Below, one piece after another: positions 22,106-30,944 of a DNA stretch of 64,000 nt. Below the pieces are notes generated by a model, which saw nothing but the letters and a program-made list of their open reading frames with translations, had not been told where the DNA came from and did not search any database. Numbering within the stretch: the stretch's first letter is position 1; each line of letters opens with the position of its first letter. This stretch comes from Bacillota bacterium (GTDB taxonomy: Bacteria; Bacillota; Clostridia; Christensenellales; SZUA-584). The translations under genes and the position numbers were made by a program. The stretch lies in the NCBI GenBank assembly GCA_023391105.1, contig JAEWBO010000024.1, forward strand, positions 1-64,000, written 5' to 3'.

Positions 22106-23758
22106 ATGACAGAATTTATCATCATCATCCAGTTGGTCGTCAGCGTCATTATCGGCGCATACTTCTACAGCCAGATGAAAAACAAGCGAAGCGCGAAAAC
22201 GAGTCTGGAAAGCGAATCCAAGGTGCAGCTTGAACGGCTGAAAAAACTGCGAAGCATATCGCTTAATGTACCGTTATCCGAAAAAACACGTCCGCAAAGC
22301 TTTGATGAGATTGTTGGGCAAGAGGAAGGCATCACGGCACTATCCGCGGCGCTTTGCGGAGAGAACCCTCAGCACGTGCTCATTTACGGCCCGCCAGGTG
22401 TGGGCAAAACATGTGCGGCGCGCCTCGTGATGGACAAGGCCAAGCGTGGCAACGGATCTCCGTTTCGGTCGGATGCCAAATTCATTGAGATTGACGCGAC
22501 ATGCCTTCGCTACGATGAACGAAATATTGCCGATCCGCTCATCGGCTCGGTACACGATCCCATCTATCAGGGTGCAGGAGCTTACGGCGTGGCCGGAGTA
22601 CCGCAGCCAAAAGAAGGCGCAGTGACACGCGCTCACGGAGGCATACTGTTTCTGGATGAAATTGGCGAACTGCATCCGTTTCATATTAATAAATTACTAA
22701 AAGTGCTTGAAGACAGACGTGTGTATTTTGACAGTGCTTATTACGGCAAGGAAAACAAGAACATACCGACATATATTCATGATATATTCGCGTATGGCAT
22801 GCCGGCGGATTTTCGGCTTGTGGGCGCGACAACCAAGTCGCCGCGGGAAATACCCTCTGCGATAAGGTCGCGCTGCATGGAGATATTTTTTCGTCAGCTG
22901 TTCCCCGAAGAAGTAGTGACGATATCCAAAAATGCGGCTGCGCGTGCGGGCATTAGCATCGATGACAGCGCAGCGGCGATCGTAGGAGAATATGCGTCTA
23001 ATGGTCGCGATGCCGTTAATATCATACAAATGGCTGCCGGTGTTGCCCGGGAAAAGGGCGCGAAGACAGTGGAAGCCGATCATGTGAGCTGGGTGATTGA
23101 AACGGGAAAATATATTAAAAGACCGATGCTGCGCCTTGGTGCCAACACTGTTGGGTGTGTCAACGGTCTCGCTGTTTATGGCTCACAGATTGGCACCATC
23201 ATAGAAATAGAAACGGTCGCGGTGAAAGCGCAGCACGGTTCGCTCACGGTCACGGGTCTTGTGGACGAAGAGGAGATGGGTAATGATGTCAAGAGATTTC
23301 GCCGCAAGAGCACAGCCAAGAGCTCTGTGGAGAACGTGCTGACTGCACTGCAAAAGAACTTCGGAATTAATCCATCGGATTATTATATCCATATCAATAC
23401 ACCTGGAGGCGTACCGGTAGACGGGCCGTCGGCAGGTGTGGCTATCGCTATATCCGTGTTCTCCGCGATTACAGGGCGTGCTGTGGCACCGGGCATCACT
23501 ATGACTGGTGAGATATCCATCAACGGCTGTATTCGTGCTGTGGGCGGCGTCAAGGAAAAGGTATGGGCAGCCAAACGCGCGGGTGCGGCATTGGTGATTG
23601 TGCCATCGGAAAACATAGATGAGGTTCAGGACGCGAAGGGCGTTCATGTGGTGGGTGTCAAGCACATAAGCGAAGTGATACGGCTGGCCTTTGCACATAA
23701 ATCAGCGCCGAGCACAGAGGATGTCGGCATCTTAAGTGCACAAGGCTTGGAGATTTAG
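22106..23758 (+). CDS. lonB: LonB-type ATP-dependent protease
   Basis: A 550-residue protease. An N-terminal membrane helix (about 4-22) replaces the Lon substrate domain. The AAA+ module carries Walker A GPPGVGKT (95-102) and Walker B GGILFLDEIGE (178-188); the Lon protease domain has PVDGPSAG (437-444, Ser442) and GGVKEK (480-485), the Ser-Lys dyad region. In Bacillus subtilis LonB is made in the forespore, supporting a sporulation link. The ribosome binding site is folded into the preceding terminator. Its stop codon overlaps that of the convergent phosphoesterase gene. Confidence 0.93.
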   Translation: MTEFIIIIQLVVSVIIGAYFYSQMKNKRSAKTSLESESKVQLERLKKLRSISLNVPLSEKTRPQSFDEIVGQEEGITALSAALCGENPQHVLIYGPPGVGKTCAARLVMDKAKRGNGSPFRSDAKFIEIDATCLRYDERNIADPLIGSVHDPIYQGAGAYGVAGVPQPKEGAVTRAHGGILFLDEIGELHPFHINKLLKVLEDRRVYFDSAYYGKENKNIPTYIHDIFAYGMPADFRLVGATTKSPREIPSAIRSRCMEIFFRQLFPEEVVTISKNAAARAGISIDDSAAAIVGEYASNGRDAVNIIQMAAGVAREKGAKTVEADHVSWVIETGKYIKRPMLRLGANTVGCVNGLAVYGSQIGTIIEIETVAVKAQHGSLTVTGLVDEEEMGNDVKRFRRKSTAKSSVENVLTALQKNFGINPSDYYIHINTPGGVPVDGPSAGVAIAISVFSAITGRAVAPGITMTGEISINGCIRAVGGVKEKVWAAKRAGAALVIVPSENIDEVQDAKGVHVVGVKHISEVIRLAFAHKSAPSTEDVGILSAQGLEI

Positions 23759-24450
23759 ATAAGCCTAAGAAGAGAAAAATTGGTTGCGTCGCAAGAAACG
23801 AGCGTATAGCTGACGCCGCGCACAGTGCCGGACAGTGCACCCTTAATGCTGGACGCGTGAAGATGCCCGTAAACGACGTGCGATGCACCATATTTTTCGA
23901 AGAGTTCGGTAAACATCGTGGGGGAGCCGTCCTGATCAGAAGGCGGATAATGAAACATACCAATTAGCTGTTTGTCTGGTGCGGCTTTTCGTGCATGGGC
24001 GAGCGATAGCTCCAGCCGACCGGCTTCACGGTTATACAGCTTTTCGTCCGTTTCGGCGTTATACTGACGGTTGGCAGGGCAGAGCCAGCCGCGAGTTCCC
24101 GCGAAGACGTAATCACCGAAAACGAGGCTGTTGTTCTGAAGCGCATATGTTTTGTTAAAAAGCAGCGAATTCACTTGCGCGAGAGAACCCCACCAGTAAT
24201 CATGGTTGCCTTTGAGCAAAATCTTATTGCCCGGCATTTCACAGATCGCCGAAATATCCGTGCGCGCTTCATCAAGACGCATCGCCCAAGACAAATCGCC
24301 CGGCAGCAGCACGATATCGTCATCACCGACGAGCGACAGCCAGCTTTCTTTGATTTTTTCCCAGTGCCCGTTCCAGTGCTCGCCAAACACATCCATTGGC
24401 TTTGGCATAAAGCCGGAAAGGTGAAGGTCACCGATGGCAAATATGTTCAT
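23755..24450 (-). CDS. Calcineurin-like metallophosphoesterase
   Basis: A 231-residue two-metal phosphoesterase. All blocks are visible: GDLHLSG (7-13), GDLSWAM near residue 51, GNHDYWW near 80, a His in MFHYPPS, and GHLHA near the C-terminus. The substrate is unknown. It is the last gene of lonA-engB-phosphoesterase; its start overlaps the engB stop by 4 nt (ATGA type) and its own stop overlaps the lonB stop on the other strand, leaving no room for a terminator. Confidence 0.88.
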   Translation of the reverse strand: MNIFAIGDLHLSGFMPKPMDVFGEHWNGHWEKIKESWLSLVGDDDIVLLPGDLSWAMRLDEARTDISAICEMPGNKILLKGNHDYWWGSLAQVNSLLFNKTYALQNNSLVFGDYVFAGTRGWLCPANRQYNAETDEKLYNREAGRLELSLAHARKAAPDKQLIGMFHYPPSDQDGSPTMFTELFEKYGASHVVYGHLHASSIKGALSGTVRGVSYTLVSCDATNFSLLRLI

Positions 24451-25034
24451 ATTGTCAGCGCCTTTTCGATTTCGTCCAAAAGTGATTCCGCTCCGAAACG
24501 GTTTTGAGAGGAGACGGCCACGATAGGATAATCCACGCCGCTGCTTACGCTTTTCTTGATCATTTCCAGCTGAGCATGCCGTCTTGTTTTTGCGATTTTG
24601 TCAGCCTTTGTCGCCACAATAATGACAGAAACGCCAAAGTGCGCAGCCCATTCAAACATGAGCTTGTCATCCGCTGTGGGATTATGGCGGATATCAAGAA
24701 GTATCATCAATGCCCGAAGCTGTTTCGAGTGGCTCAAATAGCCTTCGATCATCGCAGACCAGCTTTTTTGCTCATCTTTGGAGACACGTGCAAAGCCGTA
24801 GCCCGGCAGGTCGACAAGCAGAAATTCTTCATTGAGAACAAAAAAATTAACAAGCCGTGTCTTGCCCGGGTTCGAGCTGATTTTGGCAAGTTTCGAATGG
24901 TTCGTCAGGTAATTAACGAGCGACGATTTTCCGACATTGGATTTGCCGCATATTGCAATTTCGGGCATGTCAAGAGACGGATAATCCGCTTTTGTTTTCA
25001 TGCTCTTCAAGAAACGGGCGTTTTTTATCTGCAT
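24447..25034 (-). CDS. engB: Ribosome-biogenesis GTP-binding protein EngB/YsxC
   Basis: A 195-residue GTPase of the TrmE-Era-EngA-EngB group, needed for maturation of the 50S subunit. G1 is GKSNVGKS (30-37), G3 DLPGYG (75-80) and G4 TKAD (142-145). The PGKTRLVNFF region is the switch I/G2 part. Its start overlaps the end of lonA by 10 nt; lonA-ysxC is a classic neighbour pair in Bacillota, which supports the call. Confidence 0.95.
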   Translation of the reverse strand: MQIKNARFLKSMKTKADYPSLDMPEIAICGKSNVGKSSLVNYLTNHSKLAKISSNPGKTRLVNFFVLNEEFLLVDLPGYGFARVSKDEQKSWSAMIEGYLSHSKQLRALMILLDIRHNPTADDKLMFEWAAHFGVSVIIVATKADKIAKTRRHAQLEMIKKSVSSGVDYPIVAVSSQNRFGAESLLDEIEKALTI

Positions 25035-27352
25035 GCGCCCTCCAGTTCCTTATTGATTGCGATATCCAGCACCTCGTTAAGCTGTGACACGCGGATGAAC
25101 TTGATGGATTTGCGCACCGTGGCGGGCATCATCTGTATATCCTTTTCGTTGCCTGCAGGGATGATGATGGTTCGGATGCCTACTTTAAGCGCCGCAAGGG
25201 ATTTTTCCTTAAGCCCGCCAATGGGCAGCACACGGCCTGTCAGCGTGAGCTCGCCTGTCATGGCAATATCGCTTTTCACCGTACGTCCGGAAAGCGCCGA
25301 AACGAGCGCCGTCGCAATCGTGATGCCTGCGGACGGTCCGTCTTTTGGAATCGCACCCTCGGGCAGATGGATATGAATATCCGCATTATCGATAAAATCT
25401 TCGTTGATACATAGCGCTTCGCTGTTGGCGCGCACATAACTGAGTGCCGCCTTGGCTGATTCCTGCATCACTTCACCGAGCTTACCCGTAAGCTGCAGCT
25501 TGCCTTTGCCGTGCATTTTGATCGCTTCAACGGTTAACGTCTGACCGCCTGCGGCAGTCCACGCAAGGCCTGTCACCACGCCCACCTTGTCCTCGGTGCC
25601 CGATTCGGTCAGCGAATAGATCGGAGGCCCAAGATAACGCTGCAGCGTATTTTTTGTGACCATGATACGTGAGCGACCGCCGGTTAAGTCCACCACCGAT
25701 TTGCGGAAGACTGTGGCGATTTTACGTTCAAGCTCGCGCACACCCGCTTCACGCGTATAGCGCCGTATCAATTCCGTCAGCGCGGTATCACGAATCGTGA
25801 CCTCTGAGGCTTCCAGCCCATGCGCCTTGCGCTGTTTGGGAATCAGATGGTTTTTCGCAATACCCATCTTCTCTAGCTCTGTATAGCTCGACAGATCGAT
25901 GATCTCCATGCGGTCAAGCAGGGGAGCCGGAATCGTATCGTAGCTGTTTGCCGTCGTTAAGAACATAACGTTTTCCAAGTTGAACGGCAGATCAAGATAG
26001 TGATCGCGGAAGCTGTTGTTGATCTCGGGATCAAGTACTTCGAGCATCGCCGATGCGGGGTCTCCGCGAAAATCACTTGCCATCTTGTCGATCTCATCGA
26101 ATAAAAATACAGGGTTCATGCTGTCTGCCTGCTTGATGGAGGCGATAATGCGTCCGGGAATCGCGCCGATATATGTGCGCCTGTGACCCCTTATTTCCGC
26201 CTCGTCGCGCACGCCGCCCAAAGAGGTACGCACAAAGTTGCGGCCAAGCGCACGCGCGATGGAGCGCGCAATAGACGTTTTGCCGGTGCCCGGAGGGCCG
26301 ACAAAACAGAGCACTGGACCGCGCAGGTCTTTTTTACGTCCGAGTACCGCAAGATATTCAACAATTCTGTCTTTGACCTTTTCGAGGCCAAAATGGTTCT
26401 CATCGAGTATTTTGCGCGCGTGCTTAAGATCGAGGTTATCGTCAGTGAATTTGCCCCAGGGAAGTTCGAGTATCCATTCCACATATGTGCGGATGACACC
26501 CAGCTCGGGAGACCCAAGGGAGAGCTTCTCCATGCGCGATATTTCTTTTTCCGTCTTTTCACGAATATCGTCGCTTAAATCAAGCTTTGCGAGTCTTTGC
26601 CTCAGCTCGTCCGCGTCAGACTGCACACTGCCCGCTTCGCCAAGCTCGCTTTGAATCGCGCGCATTTGTTCGCGAAGCACGTATTCCTTTTGCGATTTGT
26701 CGATTTGCTTCCTGACCTTGCTTCTGATCTCGTTTTCGATTTCCGTCACTTCCAGCTCGTTTGTCAGCAGACCCACCATCATTTCGAGCCGTTCGATCAC
26801 GTCCGCGCATTCCAGCGCCTTTTGTTTGTCTTCCAGCTTGAAAAGCACGCCGGACGCGATAATATCTGCCATCTGGCCGATATCTTCCACACTATTCACA
26901 GAAGAAAGTATCTCAGAAGATACCTTGCTGCTGACTGTTGTCAGCTTCTCAAAAAGGCCAAGAATCATGCGCCTTAAGGCAAGTTCTTTATGCTTGTTTT
27001 CCTCACTGATCTGCGATACAAGCTCCGCCGCTTCCACTTCCAGATATGGTTCGGTTGCTGTAAAACTTTCTATTTTGGCGCGATATTCGCCCTTAACCAA
27101 AACGCGGATGATATCTCCCGGGAGCTTCAATATCTGCTTGATACACGATACCGTACCTACCTCATATATATCATCTGGGTTTGGATCTAAAACTTCCTTG
27201 TCCTTCTGCGCGGCCAGAAAAATTGTCTGGTCACTCTCCATTGCTTTTTCCAAAGCAGCGATTGATTTCTCTCGTCCTACTTCAAAGTGTAGTGCCATAT
27301 ACGGAAAGACGACCACGTCTCTCAAAGCAACCATTGGCATGATGTTGCTCAT
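25025..27352 (-). CDS. lonA: ATP-dependent protease Lon (LonA)
   Basis: A 775-residue soluble protease that degrades misfolded and regulatory proteins. Residues 4-200 form the LON substrate domain (VALRDVVVFPYMALHFEVGR), 200-300 a coiled coil, then AAA+ with Walker A GPPGTGKT (352-359) and a protease domain with PKDGPSAG (Ser674) and GGLKEK (712-717). I place the start at the ATG at 27352, with TTGGAGG before it on the minus strand; the TTG at 27364 is part of that ribosome site. It heads the lonA-engB-phosphoesterase operon from a strong promoter. No CIRCE element was noticed. Confidence 0.96.
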   Translation of the reverse strand: MSNIMPMVALRDVVVFPYMALHFEVGREKSIAALEKAMESDQTIFLAAQKDKEVLDPNPDDIYEVGTVSCIKQILKLPGDIIRVLVKGEYRAKIESFTATEPYLEVEAAELVSQISEENKHKELALRRMILGLFEKLTTVSSKVSSEILSSVNSVEDIGQMADIIASGVLFKLEDKQKALECADVIERLEMMVGLLTNELEVTEIENEIRSKVRKQIDKSQKEYVLREQMRAIQSELGEAGSVQSDADELRQRLAKLDLSDDIREKTEKEISRMEKLSLGSPELGVIRTYVEWILELPWGKFTDDNLDLKHARKILDENHFGLEKVKDRIVEYLAVLGRKKDLRGPVLCFVGPPGTGKTSIARSIARALGRNFVRTSLGGVRDEAEIRGHRRTYIGAIPGRIIASIKQADSMNPVFLFDEIDKMASDFRGDPASAMLEVLDPEINNSFRDHYLDLPFNLENVMFLTTANSYDTIPAPLLDRMEIIDLSSYTELEKMGIAKNHLIPKQRKAHGLEASEVTIRDTALTELIRRYTREAGVRELERKIATVFRKSVVDLTGGRSRIMVTKNTLQRYLGPPIYSLTESGTEDKVGVVTGLAWTAAGGQTLTVEAIKMHGKGKLQLTGKLGEVMQESAKAALSYVRANSEALCINEDFIDNADIHIHLPEGAIPKDGPSAGITIATALVSALSGRTVKSDIAMTGELTLTGRVLPIGGLKEKSLAALKVGIRTIIIPAGNEKDIQMMPATVRKSIKFIRVSQLNEVLDIAINKELEGACR

Positions 27353-27381
27353 TTTGTCCTCCAAGTGTTATTTGCTGGTGT

Positions 27382-27410
27382 ATTATACATGAAAACCGTC
27401 GCATCTGCAA
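27382..27410 (-). promoter_or_regulatory. Promoter of lonA-engB
   Basis: On the minus strand: TTGCAG (27405-27410), 17 nt, TATAAT (27382-27387), about 30 nt before the lonA start codon. Confidence 0.75.
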
Positions 27411-27492
27411 GAACGCTTCTTCTCCTGCTTTCTACATCATTTCGCATCACTGTTTATCATTAGTATCTCGCATTTCGATCCCGCTTTATTCC

Positions 27493-27523
27493 TTGGACAA
27501 ATAAAGCCTTTGCATGATATAAT
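27493..27523 (+). promoter_or_regulatory. Promoter of degV
   Basis: TTGGAC (27493-27498), 19 nt, TATAAT (27518-27523); reading the -35 one base later (TGGACA) gives 18 nt. It is 51 nt before the degV start. Confidence 0.65.
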
Positions 27524-27573
27524 TATTACCAAAATGTATGTCAAAACGGAATCATATTATAGGAGTTATAAGC

Positions 27574-28416
27574 ATGAGAAAAGTTATAATCGTCACTGAT
27601 TCGACATCCGATCTTCCTTATAGCCTGCTGGAAGAACGCGGCATTGAAAGAGTTCCGCTTCACATCATTCTTGGAGACGATTCATATCCGGATGATAGAA
27701 GGCTATCCAGCGCAGATCTTTTCCGATTTGCGGATGAAACAGGAACGCTGCCAAAATCGGCAGCTGTCAACGAATTTGAATTTGAAAAGGTTTTTAAAAA
27801 GCTGCTTGACGAAGACTATGATATCTTTTTCATGGGTATCAGCAGCAAGCTTTCAAGTACGATGCAGAATGCGCAAATAGCGGCCGATAAGCTGGGCAAA
27901 GAGCGTTTTTCCATCGTGGATTCACTGAGCCTTTCCACTGGCGTTGGTTTACAGCTTCTCGAAGCGTCTGATTTGGCGCTTGAGGGAGCGGGGCTCGAAG
28001 AAATCACGCGGCATGCGCTGGAGATTCGCCCCAAAGTGCAGGCCAGCTTTGTGGTGGATACACTCAAATATCTTTATATGGGCGGTCGCTGCTCACGGCT
28101 GGCGTCCATTGTGGGCAGCCGCCTCAAAATTAAACCCAAGCTTGAGCTTTCAGATGGAGAAATTGTACCATCATCGAAATTTCGCGGTAGGGATTATGTT
28201 AAAAAGTACTATGAGCAGATGATGGAGCGTGTAAACGATATTGACCCGAAACGCATATTCGTGACTCATTGCATGGCTACTCAGAGCGCGGAGGAGATAA
28301 AGAAACTTCTTGAAACAAAGCATGGTTTTAAGAATGTTGTTATCACGGAGGCATCGCCGACGATTTCCACGCATTGCGGGCCAGGGACGCTCGGCATCCT
28401 TTTCCTGTATAAGTAA
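27574..28416 (+). CDS. DegV family fatty-acid-binding protein
   Basis: A 280-residue DegV (FakB-like) protein. The N-terminus IIVTDSTSDLP (5-15) is the family signature, and SSKLSSTMQNAQ, FVVDTLKYLYMGGRCS and the C-terminal ISTHCGPGTLGI are typical. DegV proteins bind a long-chain fatty acid in a deep pocket; as FakB they present it to the kinase FakA for phosphorylation. No fakA is in the window. The ATG at 27574 follows AGGAG. The next gene begins at the base after its stop codon. Confidence 0.92.
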   Translation: MRKVIIVTDSTSDLPYSLLEERGIERVPLHIILGDDSYPDDRRLSSADLFRFADETGTLPKSAAVNEFEFEKVFKKLLDEDYDIFFMGISSKLSSTMQNAQIAADKLGKERFSIVDSLSLSTGVGLQLLEASDLALEGAGLEEITRHALEIRPKVQASFVVDTLKYLYMGGRCSRLASIVGSRLKIKPKLELSDGEIVPSSKFRGRDYVKKYYEQMMERVNDIDPKRIFVTHCMATQSAEEIKKLLETKHGFKNVVITEASPTISTHCGPGTLGILFLYK

Positions 28417-29049
28417 ATGTATTATACGTATATCCTCGAATGCATGGACGGCAGCCTTTACACCGGTTGGACTGACGACCTTGATAAACGTGTACGTGCG
28501 CATAATGCGGGCAGCGGCAGCAAATATACGCGAGCCCGCTTGCCCGTCATGCTTAAATACAGCGAAGCATACGATACGAAAAGCGAAGCAATGCGCCGCG
28601 AATGCGCTATCAAAAAGCTCAGCAGAAGTGAAAAGCTTGCGCTTTTTAGAAGCAGTTCACCGCGCATAATAAAGGAAAACAGGTCTATGCATGGGAAAAA
28701 AGATAATTTTCAGTCTATAGATGAATATATTGCGCAATTTTCCGCTGATGTGCAGGGTAAGCTGATTGAATTTAGGCGGGTGATTATAGAAGCGGCGCCT
28801 GACGCGACAGAAAAGATCACCTACGAGATGCCAACCTTCTTTCTGTACAAAAATCTCGTTCGTTTTGCCGCTTTCAAAAAACACATCGGTTTCTATCCGG
28901 CACCAAGCGGTATCGAAGCGTTTAAGGATGAGCTTACCGCATATAAGACCTCAAAGGGTGCGATACAGTTCCCGATTGACAAGCCACTGCCGCTGGATCT
29001 AATCGCACGTATCACCGCGTTTCGTGTGGCAGAAAATCTAAAGAAGTAA
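28417..29049 (+). CDS. Fusion of a GIY-YIG nuclease domain and a DUF1801 domain
   Basis: A 210-residue protein. Residues 1-85 are a YhbQ/UPF0213-like GIY-YIG nuclease: YYTYILECMDGSLYTGWTDD holds the paired Tyr and Gly motif, then RVRAHNAGSGSKYTRARLPV. Residues 93-208 are a DUF1801 (YdhG-like) domain: FQSIDEYIAQFSADVQGKL, ITYEMPTFFLYKNLVRFAAFKKHIGFYP. Both are normally separate proteins of about 85-115 residues. The DUF1801 part has its own ATG at 28687 behind an AAAGGA, so it may also be made alone. It begins directly after degV, without a clear ribosome site, implying coupling. Confidence 0.82.
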   Translation: MYYTYILECMDGSLYTGWTDDLDKRVRAHNAGSGSKYTRARLPVMLKYSEAYDTKSEAMRRECAIKKLSRSEKLALFRSSSPRIIKENRSMHGKKDNFQSIDEYIAQFSADVQGKLIEFRRVIIEAAPDATEKITYEMPTFFLYKNLVRFAAFKKHIGFYPAPSGIEAFKDELTAYKTSKGAIQFPIDKPLPLDLIARITAFRVAENLKK

Positions 29050-29070
29050 ATATAAATTTTAAAGAGAACC

Positions 29071-29122
29071 AAAGAGCCATTGTGCCCGCACTGTAATAAG
29101 CGGCTGCAAGGCTCTTTTTATC
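29071..29122. terminator. Bidirectional terminator between degV operon and zinc-ribbon gene
   Basis: AAAGAGCC (29071-29078) pairs with GGCTCTTT (29110-29117), with further pairing inside, followed by T residues; on the minus strand it is close to the end of the convergent gene. Confidence 0.7.
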
Positions 29123-29136
29123 TTATCTAACGTCGT

Positions 29137-30228
29137 TTATAGGAATATTATCAGAGCACCGATAACTGCGGCGGCAGCCAGCGCAATAATACCGATTTTC
29201 AGTACGCTGTATGGCGAGTCGCCAAATATCATTCCGGTCTGTCCGTTTATATAAATATGGTAGCTTTTGTTTTTATATCTGTACGTAACGATCCAGACGG
29301 GTAAAAGAAGCTGTCTGAAAGTTATTTTCGAATAAGTGACGCAGGTGTTTACCGCACCGACGACATCGGCACCACGCTTCACAGTACGGTGAACCTCATC
29401 GCGCACTGTATCGCCCATATAGCTTTGAGCATGTTCCCACATAGCCTCTAGACCGTTTTTATAGCGTAAGACAGCGTATCCCGTCAGATACTTGGGGGAG
29501 AAGCTGACAAGCTCATTAAGCTTAAACGGTTCGATTCTTTCTATCGTTTTTGCGTCCGGCTTTCCGGCATCGTTGAAAATGACATTTTTAAATGTCCTAT
29601 CAATTGCGCCCGTCACAAAGCGCCAGCGCATCTTTTTGACTTTGTGTTTTTTCGTATCCGTTCGTTCGTCACTGGTGACAGTGTCGATTTCTGTATCCGT
29701 ATAGCTATTGGCGACCTGGCCGGTATAAGCCGCATCGACTTGCGCGTCAAATGACCAGTATGGCAAATAGATTCCGTTTAGCCGATCAGAAGTATACTCC
29801 GATTTAAATGGAAAGGGCGCGAGATAACGCTTTGTTATCCATTCAGACACACGTTCATGGGCGTTATCCTTATCAACTTTAAAAGGGATGATGGAATCCG
29901 GACGAACGCCGGGGGCTTCATCCAAGACTGAGATATGCTGTGAGGCGCAAAAAGGGCAGTTCAAATTTCCTTCCGCTGCGGTAATGATAAACTTACCTTT
30001 GCAGTCAGAACATATCACCGTTCTGACCGGATAACCCCAATCCTGCAATGCCGGGTCGTTTTCTGCGGTTGTAAAATCGAAAACAACATTTTCGGAATTC
30101 TGCTGGCAGGCATTTTCGACATAGCCGCAAGTTGAGCAATTAAGATTAAGCGATGATGAGTCGTGTTTCATACTGGAAGCACAGGACGGGCATTTAAATT
30201 CTTCTTGCTTTTGTATGCTTTTGCTCAT
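29137..30228 (-). CDS. Membrane-anchored zinc-ribbon protein
   Basis: A 363-residue protein of unknown function. Two N-terminal zinc ribbons are visible: CPSCASS...CSTCGY (about residues 13-35) and CSDCKGK...CPFCAS (about 73-94). A middle part (110-330) includes LPYWSFDAQVDAAYTG and LLLPVWIVTYRYKNKSYHIYINGQTG, known from TFIIB-type zinc-ribbon proteins of Bacillota, and the C-terminus is a single membrane helix (about 343-362). The ATG at 30228 is chosen because GGGGAGA lies 6 nt before it. It is a single gene; no partner is suggested by context. Confidence 0.75.
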   Translation of the reverse strand: MSKSIQKQEEFKCPSCASSMKHDSSSLNLNCSTCGYVENACQQNSENVVFDFTTAENDPALQDWGYPVRTVICSDCKGKFIITAAEGNLNCPFCASQHISVLDEAPGVRPDSIIPFKVDKDNAHERVSEWITKRYLAPFPFKSEYTSDRLNGIYLPYWSFDAQVDAAYTGQVANSYTDTEIDTVTSDERTDTKKHKVKKMRWRFVTGAIDRTFKNVIFNDAGKPDAKTIERIEPFKLNELVSFSPKYLTGYAVLRYKNGLEAMWEHAQSYMGDTVRDEVHRTVKRGADVVGAVNTCVTYSKITFRQLLLPVWIVTYRYKNKSYHIYINGQTGMIFGDSPYSVLKIGIIALAAAAVIGALIIFL

Positions 30229-30474
30229 GTTTATTCTCCCCATTATGAACGATCTGAAATTATGGTCTGTTATGGAATAACAATCATGTTCATTCCACTA
30301 TAATTAACCATATATATTGTTTTACACCATTTAAGGAATGTCAATCAGTTTTTAACCATGGGCAGCAAAACATATGTGGAGAACATCGCCAAATGCAGGG
30401 TGTGTCAGGTTATGTCATGCTTTTTATAATTAAGTCGTTGGTTTATGTTGTGGGGAAATATCGGATAATAATGA

Positions 30475-30503
30475 TTGTGAAACAGCGAAAAATTATATAT
30501 AAT
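30475..30503 (+). promoter_or_regulatory. Promoter of hutP-cmk-plsC-ispH/rpsA
   Basis: TTGTGA (30475-30480), 17 nt, TATAAT (30498-30503), 31 nt before the hutP-like start. Otherwise the 305-nt gap 30229-30533 holds only an imperfect inverted repeat near 30271-30297 (GGAAT...ATTCC), and I see no gene in it. Confidence 0.65.
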
Positions 30504-30533
30504 AAGCCAAAGTCACAAAGCGGAGGTTCAAGC

Positions 30534-30944
30534 ATGATGCCTGGAAGCAGAGAAATCGCCAAAGCAGCTATACGTTTGGCGCTGACATCTTCAAGGGAGG
30601 ATGAGAAGGCGCTCAAAGAGCGATACGGTACAAAAGGTATTCGCGTAGCAGCTGTCGATTTTGGCGGAGAGTATCTGGCTTCAGTCATGAGAATCGTCGA
30701 ATGCTGCGTTGTGGCGGCCAAAAGAGAAAAGATTATTGGTGAAACCCACCATGAAGAAGGCGCTGTCGCTGGTGCGGCAAGGGAAGCCATTTCACAAATC
30801 ACCTCCAAGGCCATTGGGCTCAATGTTGGCGGAAAAATCGGGATTGCGCGTTGTGACGAACATCTCGCGGTAGGCATTTTCTTTGGTATCGGTTTGCTGC
30901 ATTTAAACGAAGTGGCCATTGGGCTGGGGCATAGAGTCATATGA
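30534..30944 (+). CDS. HutP-family protein
   Basis: A 136-residue protein of the HutP family, known from Bacillus subtilis as an RNA-binding antiterminator activated by histidine and Mg2+. The second half (EEGAVAGAAREAISQIT then the Gly-rich IGIARC, and LNEVAIGLGHRVI) is the recognisable part. Aligned by eye, the two metal-binding histidines in the E-x-H-x3-H segment of the Bacillus protein correspond to glycines here, so ligand use may differ. No hut genes are near; it is translationally coupled to cmk (4-nt overlap). ATG at 30534 follows CGGAGG. Confidence 0.75.
   Translation: MMPGSREIAKAAIRLALTSSREDEKALKERYGTKGIRVAAVDFGGEYLASVMRIVECCVVAAKREKIIGETHHEEGAVAGAAREAISQITSKAIGLNVGGKIGIARCDEHLAVGIFFGIGLLHLNEVAIGLGHRVI

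Noticed and set aside
25025..27392. Long plus-strand frames opposite lonA (up to 231 codons)
   Set aside because: They lie entirely antisense to a complete Lon protease with all motifs, and match no known family.
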